From assembly GCF_002310495.1 (NCBI RefSeq), contig NZ_CP023344.1:2993501-3057500 (forward strand): DNA of 64,000 nt, written 5' to 3'. The notes under the pieces are model-generated. The model made no database searches. It was not told the origin of the DNA and worked only from the letters and a program-made list of their open reading frames with translations. Positions 7,824 to 16,540 of this stretch are shown piece by piece. Source of the DNA: Nibricoccus aquaticus (lineage in GTDB: Bacteria > Verrucomicrobiota > Verrucomicrobiia > Opitutales > Opitutaceae). Made by a program: the position numbers and the translations under genes. How positions within the stretch are numbered: the first letter of the stretch is position 1; each line of letters opens with the position of its first letter.

Positions 7824-10160
7824 TCAGGCGTTTGCCGAGGCGGACCAGCCTTCCGGCCAAGTGGTGCCGGGAATCGGACGCCAGAACATGTCGGGATCGA
7901 TGCGGGGTTTGTGGTGCCGGTATTTCTCGGTGAGCCGGACTTTGGTCTTCAGATGTTCGACGAGGTTTTCACCGTAGAAGAATGTGTTCTCGGCGATGCC
8001 CGAAACGACGAGAACTTCGGAGGACGTTGTTTCCAGAAGCTCGATGAGGCCGCGAATGTTCGTGAGCTCCCCATCGATCGCCGACTGAAGATTTTTTTCG
8101 CACGTGGACCGGATGGTGTCGTCGGTTGCCTGAAGGTAGCCGTACACGTTTTCGCACCAGGCACATACGCTGCGCAGGCTCGTGACCCAGTGCAGATAGG
8201 CGCGGACGCGATCGCGGAGATCGGTGAAGACATTGCATGGCTCGCCAGCGAGGCCTGCGGCGATTTTTTCCAGTCGCGCAATCAGCGGGTGCAGCCGCGC
8301 GATGACTTCGCGATCCATGTCGGCGGCCATCTTTTTGCCGGAGTCGCGCGTGATGAGATCGAAGAGCACGTCTTTGCCCAGATCGATCAGGCCGGGGTTG
8401 TTGTGCTGGAAGCAGCCGTGACGCTCGTAGTACTCGCGCTCGGGGGCGGGAACGGCTTCGGCATCGGGGACAAACGGGCGATCCCATGTGCGCTGCCAGC
8501 AAAAGCCAAAGGCGCAATAGAGGCCGACGAGCGGCTGGCCGGTGAGCGCATCCTCGAAATCCTGCCAAGCGGTCGTGAGCGTTTTCGCGTTTTCTGCGCC
8601 GACGAGCTGGGTCGCGTATTCGGAGAGAACCTGGTCGATGGGTTTTCCGGGGAAGAATTGAGCGGCGCGGATGGCGACGGGATTGGGCCAATACGGCGCC
8701 TGGCTCGTGTTCGTGAGACCGCCGAGACAGCTGATGCGGCTGATGCCGGTTTCGCTGACGGCGGTGAGTTTGCTGTGCACCATGCGCGGGAAGGGCAGGC
8801 CGAGGAGTGGTTCGTGATTCATCACGCCCGAGGCAGAATAGTGGAGAACCGGCTCGACGCCTTGAGCGCGAGATTGCTCGAGTGTTTCGCGCTCGGCCTT
8901 GTCCATCGTCGTGTGGAAGATGCTGCCGGCTACGCCGAGATTTTCCGGATACTTCGGATGCGAGTAAGGAACGCTGTAGCCTCGAACGAGCAGCGAAGGC
9001 GCCTCCCAGGTGACGTGTTCACCCATGCCGGCCTTGATGTGCTCGTGCTCCACTTTGAAGGGCTCGATGCGGAGAATGACATCGAAGTCCGGGTTAACCT
9101 CAGCAGCCGCGCCTTGGAGATTTTTCAGGAAACGCACGATGCTCTGGCCGGCCGCCTGCGCGATCTTATCGTGATTGCGCCACTCACGGATCATGTACGG
9201 ACCGCCGTTGCGGCCCACGTAGAGCGAAGACGTGTGCTCGAAGCCTGCGCCGCTATCGTTGGTCCAGACGGACATGTAGCTCAGATCGGGAACGGCCTTC
9301 ACGATCTTCTTCAGAGCTTCGCGGTAATGGCGCTGCACGATCGGGTGATCCTGAGCCATCGTGTAGCGCGGGAGGCGCGAACGGAACGGGTGGTCCACGC
9401 GAGCGCCGCGAAGGGTCGGGTATTTGGCGAAGAAACGATCCGGCATCGTGCGCGGTTCAAACATGCACACGCCGGGTTTCAGGCCGTAGCGACGGCCGAG
9501 GTCGGCGAGTTTTTTGAGATGATTCAGGTTCGCGTCGAGGTACTGCGCCGGCCAGATGCCCTGGGTGAGTGGCGTATCGACAAAGTGGTTAAAGCCAGGC
9601 GCGTAGGTGTAGAACTGCGGATAATATTCGAACGCCACGGAGTCCTCGTAGGGCATATGCGCCTGCAGGCCGTTGACCTCGCAGTGAGTGAATCCTGCTT
9701 CAGCAAGCGTCGCGACATAGTGCTCGGGATCAAACTTCCGGGCGCTGCGCCAGTACTGCGTGTAGCAGGCGTCCCAATGGGGGCGGTGCCAGCCGAAGGT
9801 GGCCGGCAGCCACAGGCCTGCTGCGAGTTTCTCACGGGTCAGTTCGCTGATTCCAGATGAGAGCAAGCGCACTGCGGCAAAAAGAAACGAGCCGTGCGTG
9901 GCGATGATTTCTCCGGTGCCGTTCTCGGCTATCCGCAGCCACATCCAAGCCTTGGACTCCTTCGCTTTCAACGGGAGCTGCGTCGGCAAATTACGAGAAG
10001 CGAGGGCAACGATCACGCCGGTTGTCGCTGTGTTTGCGGGCCCCGCAGTCGCGTTGCTGATTCGTGCCAATTCTTGTGCGGAGGTGATCTCTGAGGGTTC
10101 CGCGGACGGGGGGTGAAAAACTGACTTGAGGGTGAGGGAGGGTAAGAGAGCAGAAGTCAT
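7824..10160 (-). CDS. Putative glycoside hydrolase, TIM-barrel with GH20-domain-2-like N-terminus
   Basis: I chose the ATG at 10160 (778 residues) over an in-frame TTG 18 bp upstream. Residues about 15-105 ('SAQELARIS ... GVIVALASRN ... NGTGEIIATHGSFLFAAVRLLSSG') resemble the small alpha/beta domain found before the catalytic barrel in GH20, GH67, GH84 and GH115 enzymes. A long barrel-like region follows: 'EHYVATLAEAGFTHCEVNG', 'RYGLKPGVCMFEPRTMPD', 'PDLSYMSVWTNDSGAGFEHT', 'DVILRIEPFK', 'VEPVLHYSASG'. The C-terminal 200 residues are helical. The protein lacks an obvious signal peptide. It is divergent from a six-hairpin glycosidase-like gene 139 bp away, so the two may act on the same oligosaccharide. 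I cannot assign a GH family. Confidence 0.62.
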   Translation of the reverse strand: MTSALLPSLTLKSVFHPPSAEPSEITSAQELARISNATAGPANTATTGVIVALASRNLPTQLPLKAKESKAWMWLRIAENGTGEIIATHGSFLFAAVRLLSSGISELTREKLAAGLWLPATFGWHRPHWDACYTQYWRSARKFDPEHYVATLAEAGFTHCEVNGLQAHMPYEDSVAFEYYPQFYTYAPGFNHFVDTPLTQGIWPAQYLDANLNHLKKLADLGRRYGLKPGVCMFEPRTMPDRFFAKYPTLRGARVDHPFRSRLPRYTMAQDHPIVQRHYREALKKIVKAVPDLSYMSVWTNDSGAGFEHTSSLYVGRNGGPYMIREWRNHDKIAQAAGQSIVRFLKNLQGAAAEVNPDFDVILRIEPFKVEHEHIKAGMGEHVTWEAPSLLVRGYSVPYSHPKYPENLGVAGSIFHTTMDKAERETLEQSRAQGVEPVLHYSASGVMNHEPLLGLPFPRMVHSKLTAVSETGISRISCLGGLTNTSQAPYWPNPVAIRAAQFFPGKPIDQVLSEYATQLVGAENAKTLTTAWQDFEDALTGQPLVGLYCAFGFCWQRTWDRPFVPDAEAVPAPEREYYERHGCFQHNNPGLIDLGKDVLFDLITRDSGKKMAADMDREVIARLHPLIARLEKIAAGLAGEPCNVFTDLRDRVRAYLHWVTSLRSVCAWCENVYGYLQATDDTIRSTCEKNLQSAIDGELTNIRGLIELLETTSSEVLVVSGIAENTFFYGENLVEHLKTKVRLTEKYRHHKPRIDPDMFWRPIPGTTWPEGWSASANA

Positions 10161-10299
10161 TTCGAGCCGCAGAAGCAAACGGAGCCGCTAGAGTGGCAAT
10201 CTCAAAGCCGGGCAAAAACCAAGGGACACCCAATTTATCCCAAGCCGTACATTCGTGGCCGCTGGCTTTGACCGCTCAGGCTCTTTCTCGTGATGGCGT
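10161..10299. promoter_or_regulatory. Divergent intergenic region between two glycoside-hydrolase-like genes
   Basis: This 139-bp stretch separates the two divergent starts and must carry both promoters. I see no strong palindrome or Shine-Dalgarno site for either gene. The nearest regulator is the TetR gene at 12695-13336. Confidence 0.3.
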
Positions 10300-12714
10300 A
10301 TGCCGCAAGACCTGCTCGCTATCGCCGACTATGAACCGCCCATGGGGGATCTTTTCACGCATCGACGTCTGGATATTGGACGCGCGATATGGACCGAGCC
10401 ACTTGCGGCAGAAAAAGGGATGCCCAAAAAGCGCATCATCCATCAGCGCGTGGTGCGTTTGCAGGCTCCGGCGAAACTGCTTCGTCTCGGCGTGCGGCGA
10501 GGGCAGGGTTATCACAAATGCGGGAGCCGGCAGGATCTGGACTGGGTGGTGGGAGTGCGTGTGCTGGCGTGGGAGGGAAATCGTTGGAAGGAAATTTACC
10601 GGCGCGACACACTGAAGGCACCCGAGCTGGATGTGACGCAGTGGATCAAGCTGCCGAAAATCGAGACGACCGGTGTGATCATCGAGTTGAGGCGATCAGG
10701 CATCGATGGCGGATGGACTCCTTGGAATCTGGTGATGTCCGCGTTCGTGCTCGAGGGCGAGTTGAGTGATCCGGTCTCGCCGCGAAACGAGCGGCTGCTG
10801 CGCACGACGAAACTCGATCTCCAGGGGTTGCCTCCCGGCGTGAAGGCCGAAGCGAAGAACGGTGCGGTGGTCTATCGCAGTGCAGATTTTGAAGTGGGAT
10901 TCACGTTGGGGCGGCCAGGTTTTTCTCATCTGGGATTGCTCATCGAGGATGCGGCGAAAGCGGGTGTGAATGTTTTGGCGACCCGCCCCCCGCTTGTTCA
11001 CCAAGGGCCGCAACTGAGTGTTGTCGGAAAGGCTCCGCTGATCGCACCCGCTGTTCGCTGTGATATCGATGGCGTGACGGAGGTTGAAGGAAGCGTCGTG
11101 CGCTATGCGTTTACCTCGGGCGGGCAGGCTTACCGGCTGACGTGGCGAATCACTGCGCAAGGGCTGGTTCTAGAAGCAGAGAGATCGGCGAAGAAAGCGG
11201 TCACCGCCTGGCACAGCACCGTCTGGATGATCGGCGTACGCAATAGCGCCACGCCCTCGCATGTGCTGGGCCGACTGATCGAAGAAGGCGAGGTAGGCGC
11301 AGTGGCGCTGCCCGCCTTGCTGACGCTCCCGGGATTTGGAAGCTGGGAGATTTCATCGAACACGCCTGACGCCTCGCTGAGGAGCGACTGTCGCCGGAGT
11401 TTGGATTTGAATACGCTCGAGCTAAAGCTCGGTGAGGATCGCACCCGCGAAGGGCTTTATCGACTTCGTGCGGGGACTCATCGGGCGGTTTTTATTTTCA
11501 CGCCAAAAACTCCGCGGCCTTTGCTCCGGGACGACGCCCCCGCCGTGGCGAAGCGTGCACTCATGAGGACACAGTGGACGGCGCTGACCTTTCGCGCCGA
11601 TACGGCCACGCTGAGCAATAACGGCGCGTCGATGCATTGCCCTATCTGCATGGACACATGGTCTTCCGTGGCGATTCCCTCGGGAGATGTATTCCCTGGA
11701 TTGCCCGCAGTGGAATTCTTGCGGCACTCGTTGGAGCGGTGGCTCACGGGCGGGCCTGGTTACGCTGCCGGTCGTCTGTTGCAGGATGGCAGCTCTCACG
11801 ATGCGGATGACGAATATCTCATGACAGGCGCTTCGGCCTTACGCGGGCTCGGTGACTACCTGAATCATTGCGCGTCGCTGGCGTGGTTTCGCGAATTCAG
11901 GCCGTACATTGTTAAGAAACTTTCAGCGGCGCTGGAGCGAGACCTGGATGGCGACGGACTCATTGAAAGCCCCTATCGCACGGGAGTCAGTGGCACGAAC
12001 CAGTGGAGCACCTGTTGGTTCGATGTGATTTCGTTTGGGTGGAAAGACGCTTTCGCCAACGCGATTCTCTATGGGGCACTCGGGGAGCTGGCGGAGGGGG
12101 TTTCTCGATTCGGAGAAGTGTCGATCGCGGCCGATCTTCGCGGGTGGGCCGAGCAATTGCGTGGAGCCTACCGAAAGGCGTTTTGGAATGATGCGACTGG
12201 TTGGATCGCCGGCTGGCGCTGCCAAGAGGACAAGCTGCACGACTACGGATTTCTCGCAGTCAATGGTGCGGCGATCGCGGCGGGATTACTGGGGCCGGAA
12301 GATGCGCGAGGCGCGTTGAAGCGGTTGCTAGCCGAGGCGAAGCGGGTGGGGTTGCCGGATGCGTCGCTCGGGTTGCCGGGAAATCTGCATCACATACCGG
12401 ACTTTGATCTGGCGGACATCGCCCAGGGATATCCGCTCGGTTATTATCAGAACGGCGGGCGGACGCATTCGCAGACGCGGCATTTCGTGATGGCGCTTTA
12501 CCGTTACGGTTTTGAGCGCGAAGCCGACCGCTTGCTCAACCGGCTCTGTGTGGGCTTTGCCGAGGCGAAGGTTTTTGGCGGAAACCAGAGCGGCGTGGAC
12601 TGGCGCTACTGGGATGATCGTCCGTGCGGTTACGAAGGGCTTTTGACCGATCAGTTCGGAGTTCTCGAAGCCGTTTTCTGGCGCTGGGGACGCTCTAAGA
12701 TGCCGCAGCCTTGA
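10300..12714 (+). CDS. Six-hairpin glycosidase-like protein
   Basis: This is an 804-residue protein. The N-terminal half is beta-rich, with a jelly-roll-like opening ('QRVVRLQAPAKLLRLGVRR') and a supersandwich-like region. The C-terminal half (about 450-800) is an (alpha/alpha) barrel: 'EFLRHSLERWLTGGPGYAAGRLLQDGSSHDADDEYLMTGA', 'LERDLDGDGLIESPYRTG', 'STCWFDVISFGWKDAFANAILYGAL', 'AFWNDATGWIAGWR', 'GYPLGYYQNGGRTHSQTRHFVMALYRYGFEREADRLL'. The DGDGLI and the trailing tracts match amylo-glucosidase / GH63- or GH116-type barrels in style. No signal peptide is visible. Its last 20 bp overlap the 3' end of the convergent TetR gene. Family number and substrate are not recognised. Confidence 0.65.
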   Translation: MPQDLLAIADYEPPMGDLFTHRRLDIGRAIWTEPLAAEKGMPKKRIIHQRVVRLQAPAKLLRLGVRRGQGYHKCGSRQDLDWVVGVRVLAWEGNRWKEIYRRDTLKAPELDVTQWIKLPKIETTGVIIELRRSGIDGGWTPWNLVMSAFVLEGELSDPVSPRNERLLRTTKLDLQGLPPGVKAEAKNGAVVYRSADFEVGFTLGRPGFSHLGLLIEDAAKAGVNVLATRPPLVHQGPQLSVVGKAPLIAPAVRCDIDGVTEVEGSVVRYAFTSGGQAYRLTWRITAQGLVLEAERSAKKAVTAWHSTVWMIGVRNSATPSHVLGRLIEEGEVGAVALPALLTLPGFGSWEISSNTPDASLRSDCRRSLDLNTLELKLGEDRTREGLYRLRAGTHRAVFIFTPKTPRPLLRDDAPAVAKRALMRTQWTALTFRADTATLSNNGASMHCPICMDTWSSVAIPSGDVFPGLPAVEFLRHSLERWLTGGPGYAAGRLLQDGSSHDADDEYLMTGASALRGLGDYLNHCASLAWFREFRPYIVKKLSAALERDLDGDGLIESPYRTGVSGTNQWSTCWFDVISFGWKDAFANAILYGALGELAEGVSRFGEVSIAADLRGWAEQLRGAYRKAFWNDATGWIAGWRCQEDKLHDYGFLAVNGAAIAAGLLGPEDARGALKRLLAEAKRVGLPDASLGLPGNLHHIPDFDLADIAQGYPLGYYQNGGRTHSQTRHFVMALYRYGFEREADRLLNRLCVGFAEAKVFGGNQSGVDWRYWDDRPCGYEGLLTDQFGVLEAVFWRWGRSKMPQP

Positions 12715-13336
12715 TGCCTTCGAGGAGAAGACGGGTGACGTGACGAATCCCGTCTTCTCTCACCTTGGGCGAAGCCAGATCGAGGCTCAGCGCTTTCGAG
12801 AGTGTGTACCGGTTGGAGCTGTAGATGAGGCACAGGCCGATGAGGCTGATCAGCAGGTGACGCGCGTCCATGTCGTTGCGGATCTTGCCCGCGGCGATAC
12901 CGCTTTGAAGAAAAGTATTCAGTGCTCCGAGCATGGGGTCTTTGCTCAGTTTGAAGCCCGCCCCGGCCAGACCGCGCCCGTCGTTGAGGTTTTCCCACAG
13001 GAGCAGCCGCACGAATTCGGGGTGATCGCGCAGGAAGTTGAAATACATCCGGACGATCTCGGCAGTCATGGCCTCGATGTCCTGGTTGTGGGAAAGCGTG
13101 TTGATCTCGAGGACTTCCAGACCCCGGTAGGCTTCGGTCAGCACTTCCTGATAGAGCTGCTCTTTGTTGCCAAAATAGTGATACACCATGCGCTTGTTGA
13201 CCTCGGCGGTCTCCACGATCTCGTCGACGGTGGTCCCATCGAGACCGGCGCGCGCGAAAAGGGTGGTGGCGGCGCGCAGCAAGCGATCGCGCACGGGAAC
13301 TTCCTCGGTGGGTTTGGCTGCGAGTTTTCGTGGCAT
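12695..13336 (-). CDS. TetR/AcrR family transcriptional regulator
   Basis: The ATG at 13336 (213 residues) is preferred over an upstream TTG. Residues 20-65 carry the TetR helix-turn-helix: 'LLRAATTLFARAGLDGTTVDEIVETAEVNKRMVYHYFGNKEQLYQEV'. The remaining helical domain binds the ligand and includes 'EFVRLLLWENLNDGRGLAGAGF', a pattern common in TetR proteins with the tetracyclin_R_C-type fold. It ends in a 20-bp convergent overlap with the six-hairpin glycosidase gene. Its target could be that pair or the M20 operon upstream; the sequence does not decide. Confidence 0.92.
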   Translation of the reverse strand: MPRKLAAKPTEEVPVRDRLLRAATTLFARAGLDGTTVDEIVETAEVNKRMVYHYFGNKEQLYQEVLTEAYRGLEVLEINTLSHNQDIEAMTAEIVRMYFNFLRDHPEFVRLLLWENLNDGRGLAGAGFKLSKDPMLGALNTFLQSGIAAGKIRNDMDARHLLISLIGLCLIYSSNRYTLSKALSLDLASPKVREDGIRHVTRLLLEGIKAAAS

Positions 13337-13449
13337 GGGTGACAGGAGTTGGCAGCGACTGGGGGGTGTGCGCAACCAAACTGGATCACAATATTCCTGG
13401 AAGCACGGTGCAATTTACGCCGCGTTTTCCAGCCAAACGAACGAGTTCT

Positions 13450-14607
13450 TCAGCTCTCCATGATGCCGGTGTAAACCTTGACGGCTTGAATGAGTTGGTC
13501 GCGCGCAAGCCACTCGTCGGCGGTGTGCGCTTGGGCGATGTTGCCGGGACCGAGGACGATCGTCGGAATTCCCGCTGCGGCGTAGTGGCTCGCGTTGGTT
13601 ACATAGCGGGCTCCTCGCTCTACCGGTTCAATCCCATGCCGCGTTAGGACTGGGGTGATATTTTGAAGGAATGCGCGGTTGGGCTCAGGTGAAAGCGGCG
13701 GAACGATATAGGGCGGCAAATGCTCGAAGCGGATGGGGGCATCTTGCTGTTGCAACACCAACAGTGCGGCGTCGCGGCCGGCCAGAGCACCTTCAGCCGT
13801 TTCGCCGGGGATGATGCGACGATCGACTTCAATTTCGCAACGATCCGGGATCACGTTCACCTGAGTTCCACCACGGATCACGTTGATGCTGCATGCAGCG
13901 TTGCCGGTCAGTGGATGATTTTTGAGGCGCGCCGCTGGGAGGTAGTTCTCATCGAGCGCCCCGATGATTTTGACCATGTCGCTGATGGCAGAGCGGCCCT
14001 TGGATGGATCTGAAGAATGGGCGGCTAGGCCGTGCGTCACGGTGGTCCACCTGACTACGCCGTTGTGGGCAATGACGGGATGAAGTTCGGTGGGCTCGCC
14101 GACGACAATGCCGCGCAACGGTCCAGGCCAGCGCGGCAGTTCAGTCCGTGAAAACGTGGAAGCGCCCGTCATGCCTGCTTCTTCATCGACAGTGAAAAGG
14201 ACGCCCACATTGCACGGAGCGCTCCGGGACTTTTGAACCGCGCGCAAAGCCCACAACATGGCAGCTCCGGAGCCTTTGGTGTCACAGGCTCCGCGAGCGT
14301 AGAGGCGATCCTCTTTCGCGGTGAGCTCGAACGGCTGAATGGTCATTCCGGATACGCCGACGGTGTCGAGGTGGCTCTCCAGCAAGATCCATGCGCCCGA
14401 GCTGTGCGGAGCGAAAGCGATCAACAGGTTGAAGGCGGGCTCGCTCACCGGGTAGCGACGGCAGTTCAGGCCCCACTCCCGGGCAAGAGACTCCAACCAG
14501 CAGGCCAGGTCCGTTTCACCGCCAGGGCGGCCCCCGTAACGCTCATTGACGGTATCGAAGGCTACCATCTGGCGCAGGAGATCTTCGCAAGAATCAGGCG
14601 GATTCAT
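13450..14607 (-). CDS. M20 family metallo-hydrolase (ArgE/DapE-like)
   Basis: The ATG at 14607 (385 residues) is preferred: it lies 7 nt past the upstream stop and has an AGGT element before it. Metal and catalytic residues of M20 enzymes are all present: 'LLESHLDTV' (His, Asp), 'GACDTKGSG' (bridging Asp), 'TVDEEAGMTG' (Glu base plus ligand), 'VVGEPTELHPV' (ligand), and 'GPGNIAQAHTADEW' (final His). 'HGLAAHSSDPSKGRSAI' is the lid/dimerisation-domain signature. The family deacylates N-acyl amino acids or cleaves peptides. As the last gene of a four-gene operon with sugar-type oxidoreductase and aldolase genes, it probably removes an acyl or amide group from the operon's substrate. Confidence 0.88.
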   Translation of the reverse strand: MNPPDSCEDLLRQMVAFDTVNERYGGRPGGETDLACWLESLAREWGLNCRRYPVSEPAFNLLIAFAPHSSGAWILLESHLDTVGVSGMTIQPFELTAKEDRLYARGACDTKGSGAAMLWALRAVQKSRSAPCNVGVLFTVDEEAGMTGASTFSRTELPRWPGPLRGIVVGEPTELHPVIAHNGVVRWTTVTHGLAAHSSDPSKGRSAISDMVKIIGALDENYLPAARLKNHPLTGNAACSINVIRGGTQVNVIPDRCEIEVDRRIIPGETAEGALAGRDAALLVLQQQDAPIRFEHLPPYIVPPLSPEPNRAFLQNITPVLTRHGIEPVERGARYVTNASHYAAAGIPTIVLGPGNIAQAHTADEWLARDQLIQAVKVYTGIMES

Positions 14608-14614
14608 CGATGAC

Positions 14615-15484
14615 CTAGAGTGAAATTTTGCTGCCACCGCAAACCCGGCTGTGGTTGGCCGCTTCGATGCACTGAATGACTTCGAGTGTATCTTCGGGAT
14701 TTACCGGAGGCGGGGCACCTTGGAAAAAGGTGAGCATGGATTTTTCGAGCGAACTGACCGCTTGAGCGAGATCGATGCAGGGCTGCGGAACACCGTCGAG
14801 ACTCAGCGAATAGGGAGCTTCACGTGTCAGCAGCCCGGTCACACGGCCACGACGGCCATTTTTCCAGTCGAGGTGGAGGATCTCGCGGTCGGGGAGAACT
14901 TTTACGCGAACACTTCTCACGCCTGGCCCCATCACCTTAAGCAGAAGCTCCACACCATGTATCCCATACCAGAACCAGCCCGCGTTACCCGGTTCGAACC
15001 ATAGTGGGCATTCGACTTCAGCATTTTGGACTTTGGGCTCATAGTGAGCGGCGAATCTCAGAGCGGAAGCGGAGAACCAGCGCACGTTGTGTTTTTGGGC
15101 GAGGTCTTCGACGGCGGCAGCTTCGCGTCGGGTGATCGCGAGTGGCTTGTTGATAAATATGGGGCGCTGGAGTGAAGCGATCCGTGCGAATTGTGAAGGA
15201 TGGGCGCGCCCGTCCATCGAGAGAATCGCCACTGCGTCCGAGCGCTCGGCCACAGCCTCGGGTGTATCGAGAATCTCGACTCCGAAAATTTCACGGACTT
15301 CTTGGGTGAACCCGTCGATGCGAGTGGCACTTAGCGGAAGGTCCAGCGAACCGCCGGCCCAAGCGGCCACGACGCGCGCGTTAAGAAGGCTGGAGGTGCC
15401 ATTGCACAGGCGGGCGAGTGAGACGGCATGGGAAGAATCCAGCCCCACGATGCCAAGCCGCAGGGGGACGGGCGCCTGATTCAT
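14615..15484 (-). CDS. Gfo/Idh/MocA-like oxidoreductase, short divergent form
   Basis: The protein has 289 residues, shorter than the usual 330-400. The N-terminal Rossmann segment is 'LRLGIVGLDSSHAVSLARLCN', with a DSSH loop in place of GxGxxA. The normal E-K-P signature is altered to 'IFINKPLAI'. 'WYGIHGVELLLKVMGPGV' supplies the G(I/x)H motif of the second domain. It may be an NAD(P)-dependent dehydrogenase with a changed active site. Its start overlaps the stop of the DHDPS-like gene by 4 bp (ATGA), so translation is probably coupled. Confidence 0.8.
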   Translation of the reverse strand: MNQAPVPLRLGIVGLDSSHAVSLARLCNGTSSLLNARVVAAWAGGSLDLPLSATRIDGFTQEVREIFGVEILDTPEAVAERSDAVAILSMDGRAHPSQFARIASLQRPIFINKPLAITRREAAAVEDLAQKHNVRWFSASALRFAAHYEPKVQNAEVECPLWFEPGNAGWFWYGIHGVELLLKVMGPGVRSVRVKVLPDREILHLDWKNGRRGRVTGLLTREAPYSLSLDGVPQPCIDLAQAVSSLEKSMLTFFQGAPPPVNPEDTLEVIQCIEAANHSRVCGGSKISL

Positions 15485-16527
15485 TTCAGCCAGGCGTCCA
15501 GATTTTCTGCGATGAAGTCATCGTCAGTGAGTTGAGGATAGGCGGTGGTAACGCGGGTCAGCTCTTCGGCTTGGCCCGGCGAAAGTTTCTCGTGTGGATT
15601 CAGACACAGATTTGTTTCTACCAAGCGCTGTCTGCGCAGTATTTCGAGAATACCTGGAATGCATCCAGCGAATCGATTCGCCGCATCAAACAAGGCGGCA
15701 TTCATGTCCGTGACAGCGGCCGCGCAGGCGAACCAGTCGCTGCTAATCATCGGTTGAGATGCGACGATTTTTGCTTTGTTGAAAGTGTCGACGGCGGCGC
15801 GGGTCCAGGCGCCCCAGTGGCCGAGCAGGCCGCCGACGATGCGCCGCGTGACGGGCTGTCCGGCGTGCGAAAAACTAAATGGAGTGAGCAGGTCGCTGAT
15901 GATGGTGTCGTCGTTGCCGGTGTAGAGCGCGACGTCTTCGCGCCCGACCTCGACCGCGGCGCGCACGACATCGATGGTCTGGTAGCGGTTGAACGGGGCG
16001 ATTTTGACGGCGACGACATTTTCGATTTCGAAAAAGCCTCGCCAAAAATCGACGCTGAATGTGCGACCGCCGACGGCGGGTTGCAGATAGAAACCGATCA
16101 CCGGCAGGATTTCCGCGACGACGCTGAGGTGCGCGAGGATGGTTTCTTCCGGCTCGTCGCGAAAGGCGGCCATGCTGACGAGAGCGGCGTGATAGCCTAA
16201 CGCCCGTGCCAGCTGCGCCTCGTCGAGGGCTTGCGAGGTGCGGCCGCAAACGCCTGCGATGAGGGCAACGTCGCGAGGTTGTTTGCCGAGGAAATCTCGC
16301 GCGGTTTCAGCGGCGAGTTCCAGCACCGGGCGAAATAGATTGTGGCTGGGATCGCGTATTTCGAACTGCGTGGAGTGGACTGCGACGGCGAGTCCGCCCA
16401 CGCCGGAGGCGAGGTGGTAGCGCGTGAGGGCGCGTTGATGACGCTCCGAAAAACGGCGGCGATGGTCCAAGGCGAGCGGATGCGCCGGAATGGCCTGGCC
16501 CGCTAGAAGATGTTTACGCAGATCCAT
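15481..16527 (-). CDS. Dihydrodipicolinate synthase (DapA/NanA)-family aldolase
   Basis: The ATG at 16527 (348 residues) is chosen because the longer form from 16596 would overlap the upstream gene by 56 bp and has an atypical N-terminus. It is a class I aldolase barrel: the Schiff-base Lys is in 'ENVVAVKIAPFN' and the Tyr region in 'PVIGFYLQPAVGG'. The standard GTTGE loop is replaced by 'AVAVHSTQFEIRD', so it is not a true DapA. I recall this variant in a group found with sugar-acid catabolic genes. It sits between an SDR-like gene and a Gfo/Idh gene in one operon and probably cleaves a keto sugar acid to pyruvate or a similar unit. Confidence 0.82.
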   Translation of the reverse strand: MDLRKHLLAGQAIPAHPLALDHRRRFSERHQRALTRYHLASGVGGLAVAVHSTQFEIRDPSHNLFRPVLELAAETARDFLGKQPRDVALIAGVCGRTSQALDEAQLARALGYHAALVSMAAFRDEPEETILAHLSVVAEILPVIGFYLQPAVGGRTFSVDFWRGFFEIENVVAVKIAPFNRYQTIDVVRAAVEVGREDVALYTGNDDTIISDLLTPFSFSHAGQPVTRRIVGGLLGHWGAWTRAAVDTFNKAKIVASQPMISSDWFACAAAVTDMNAALFDAANRFAGCIPGILEILRRQRLVETNLCLNPHEKLSPGQAEELTRVTTAYPQLTDDDFIAENLDAWLK

Positions 16528-16540
16528 GATCGAAAGGGCG

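Noticed and set aside
7359-9860. Long plus-strand open frame (833 codons) antisense to the glycoside-hydrolase-like gene
   Set aside because: It starts inside the AraC gene, has no family motifs and shows Arg/Glu/Val-rich composition typical of the complement of a GC-rich gene.
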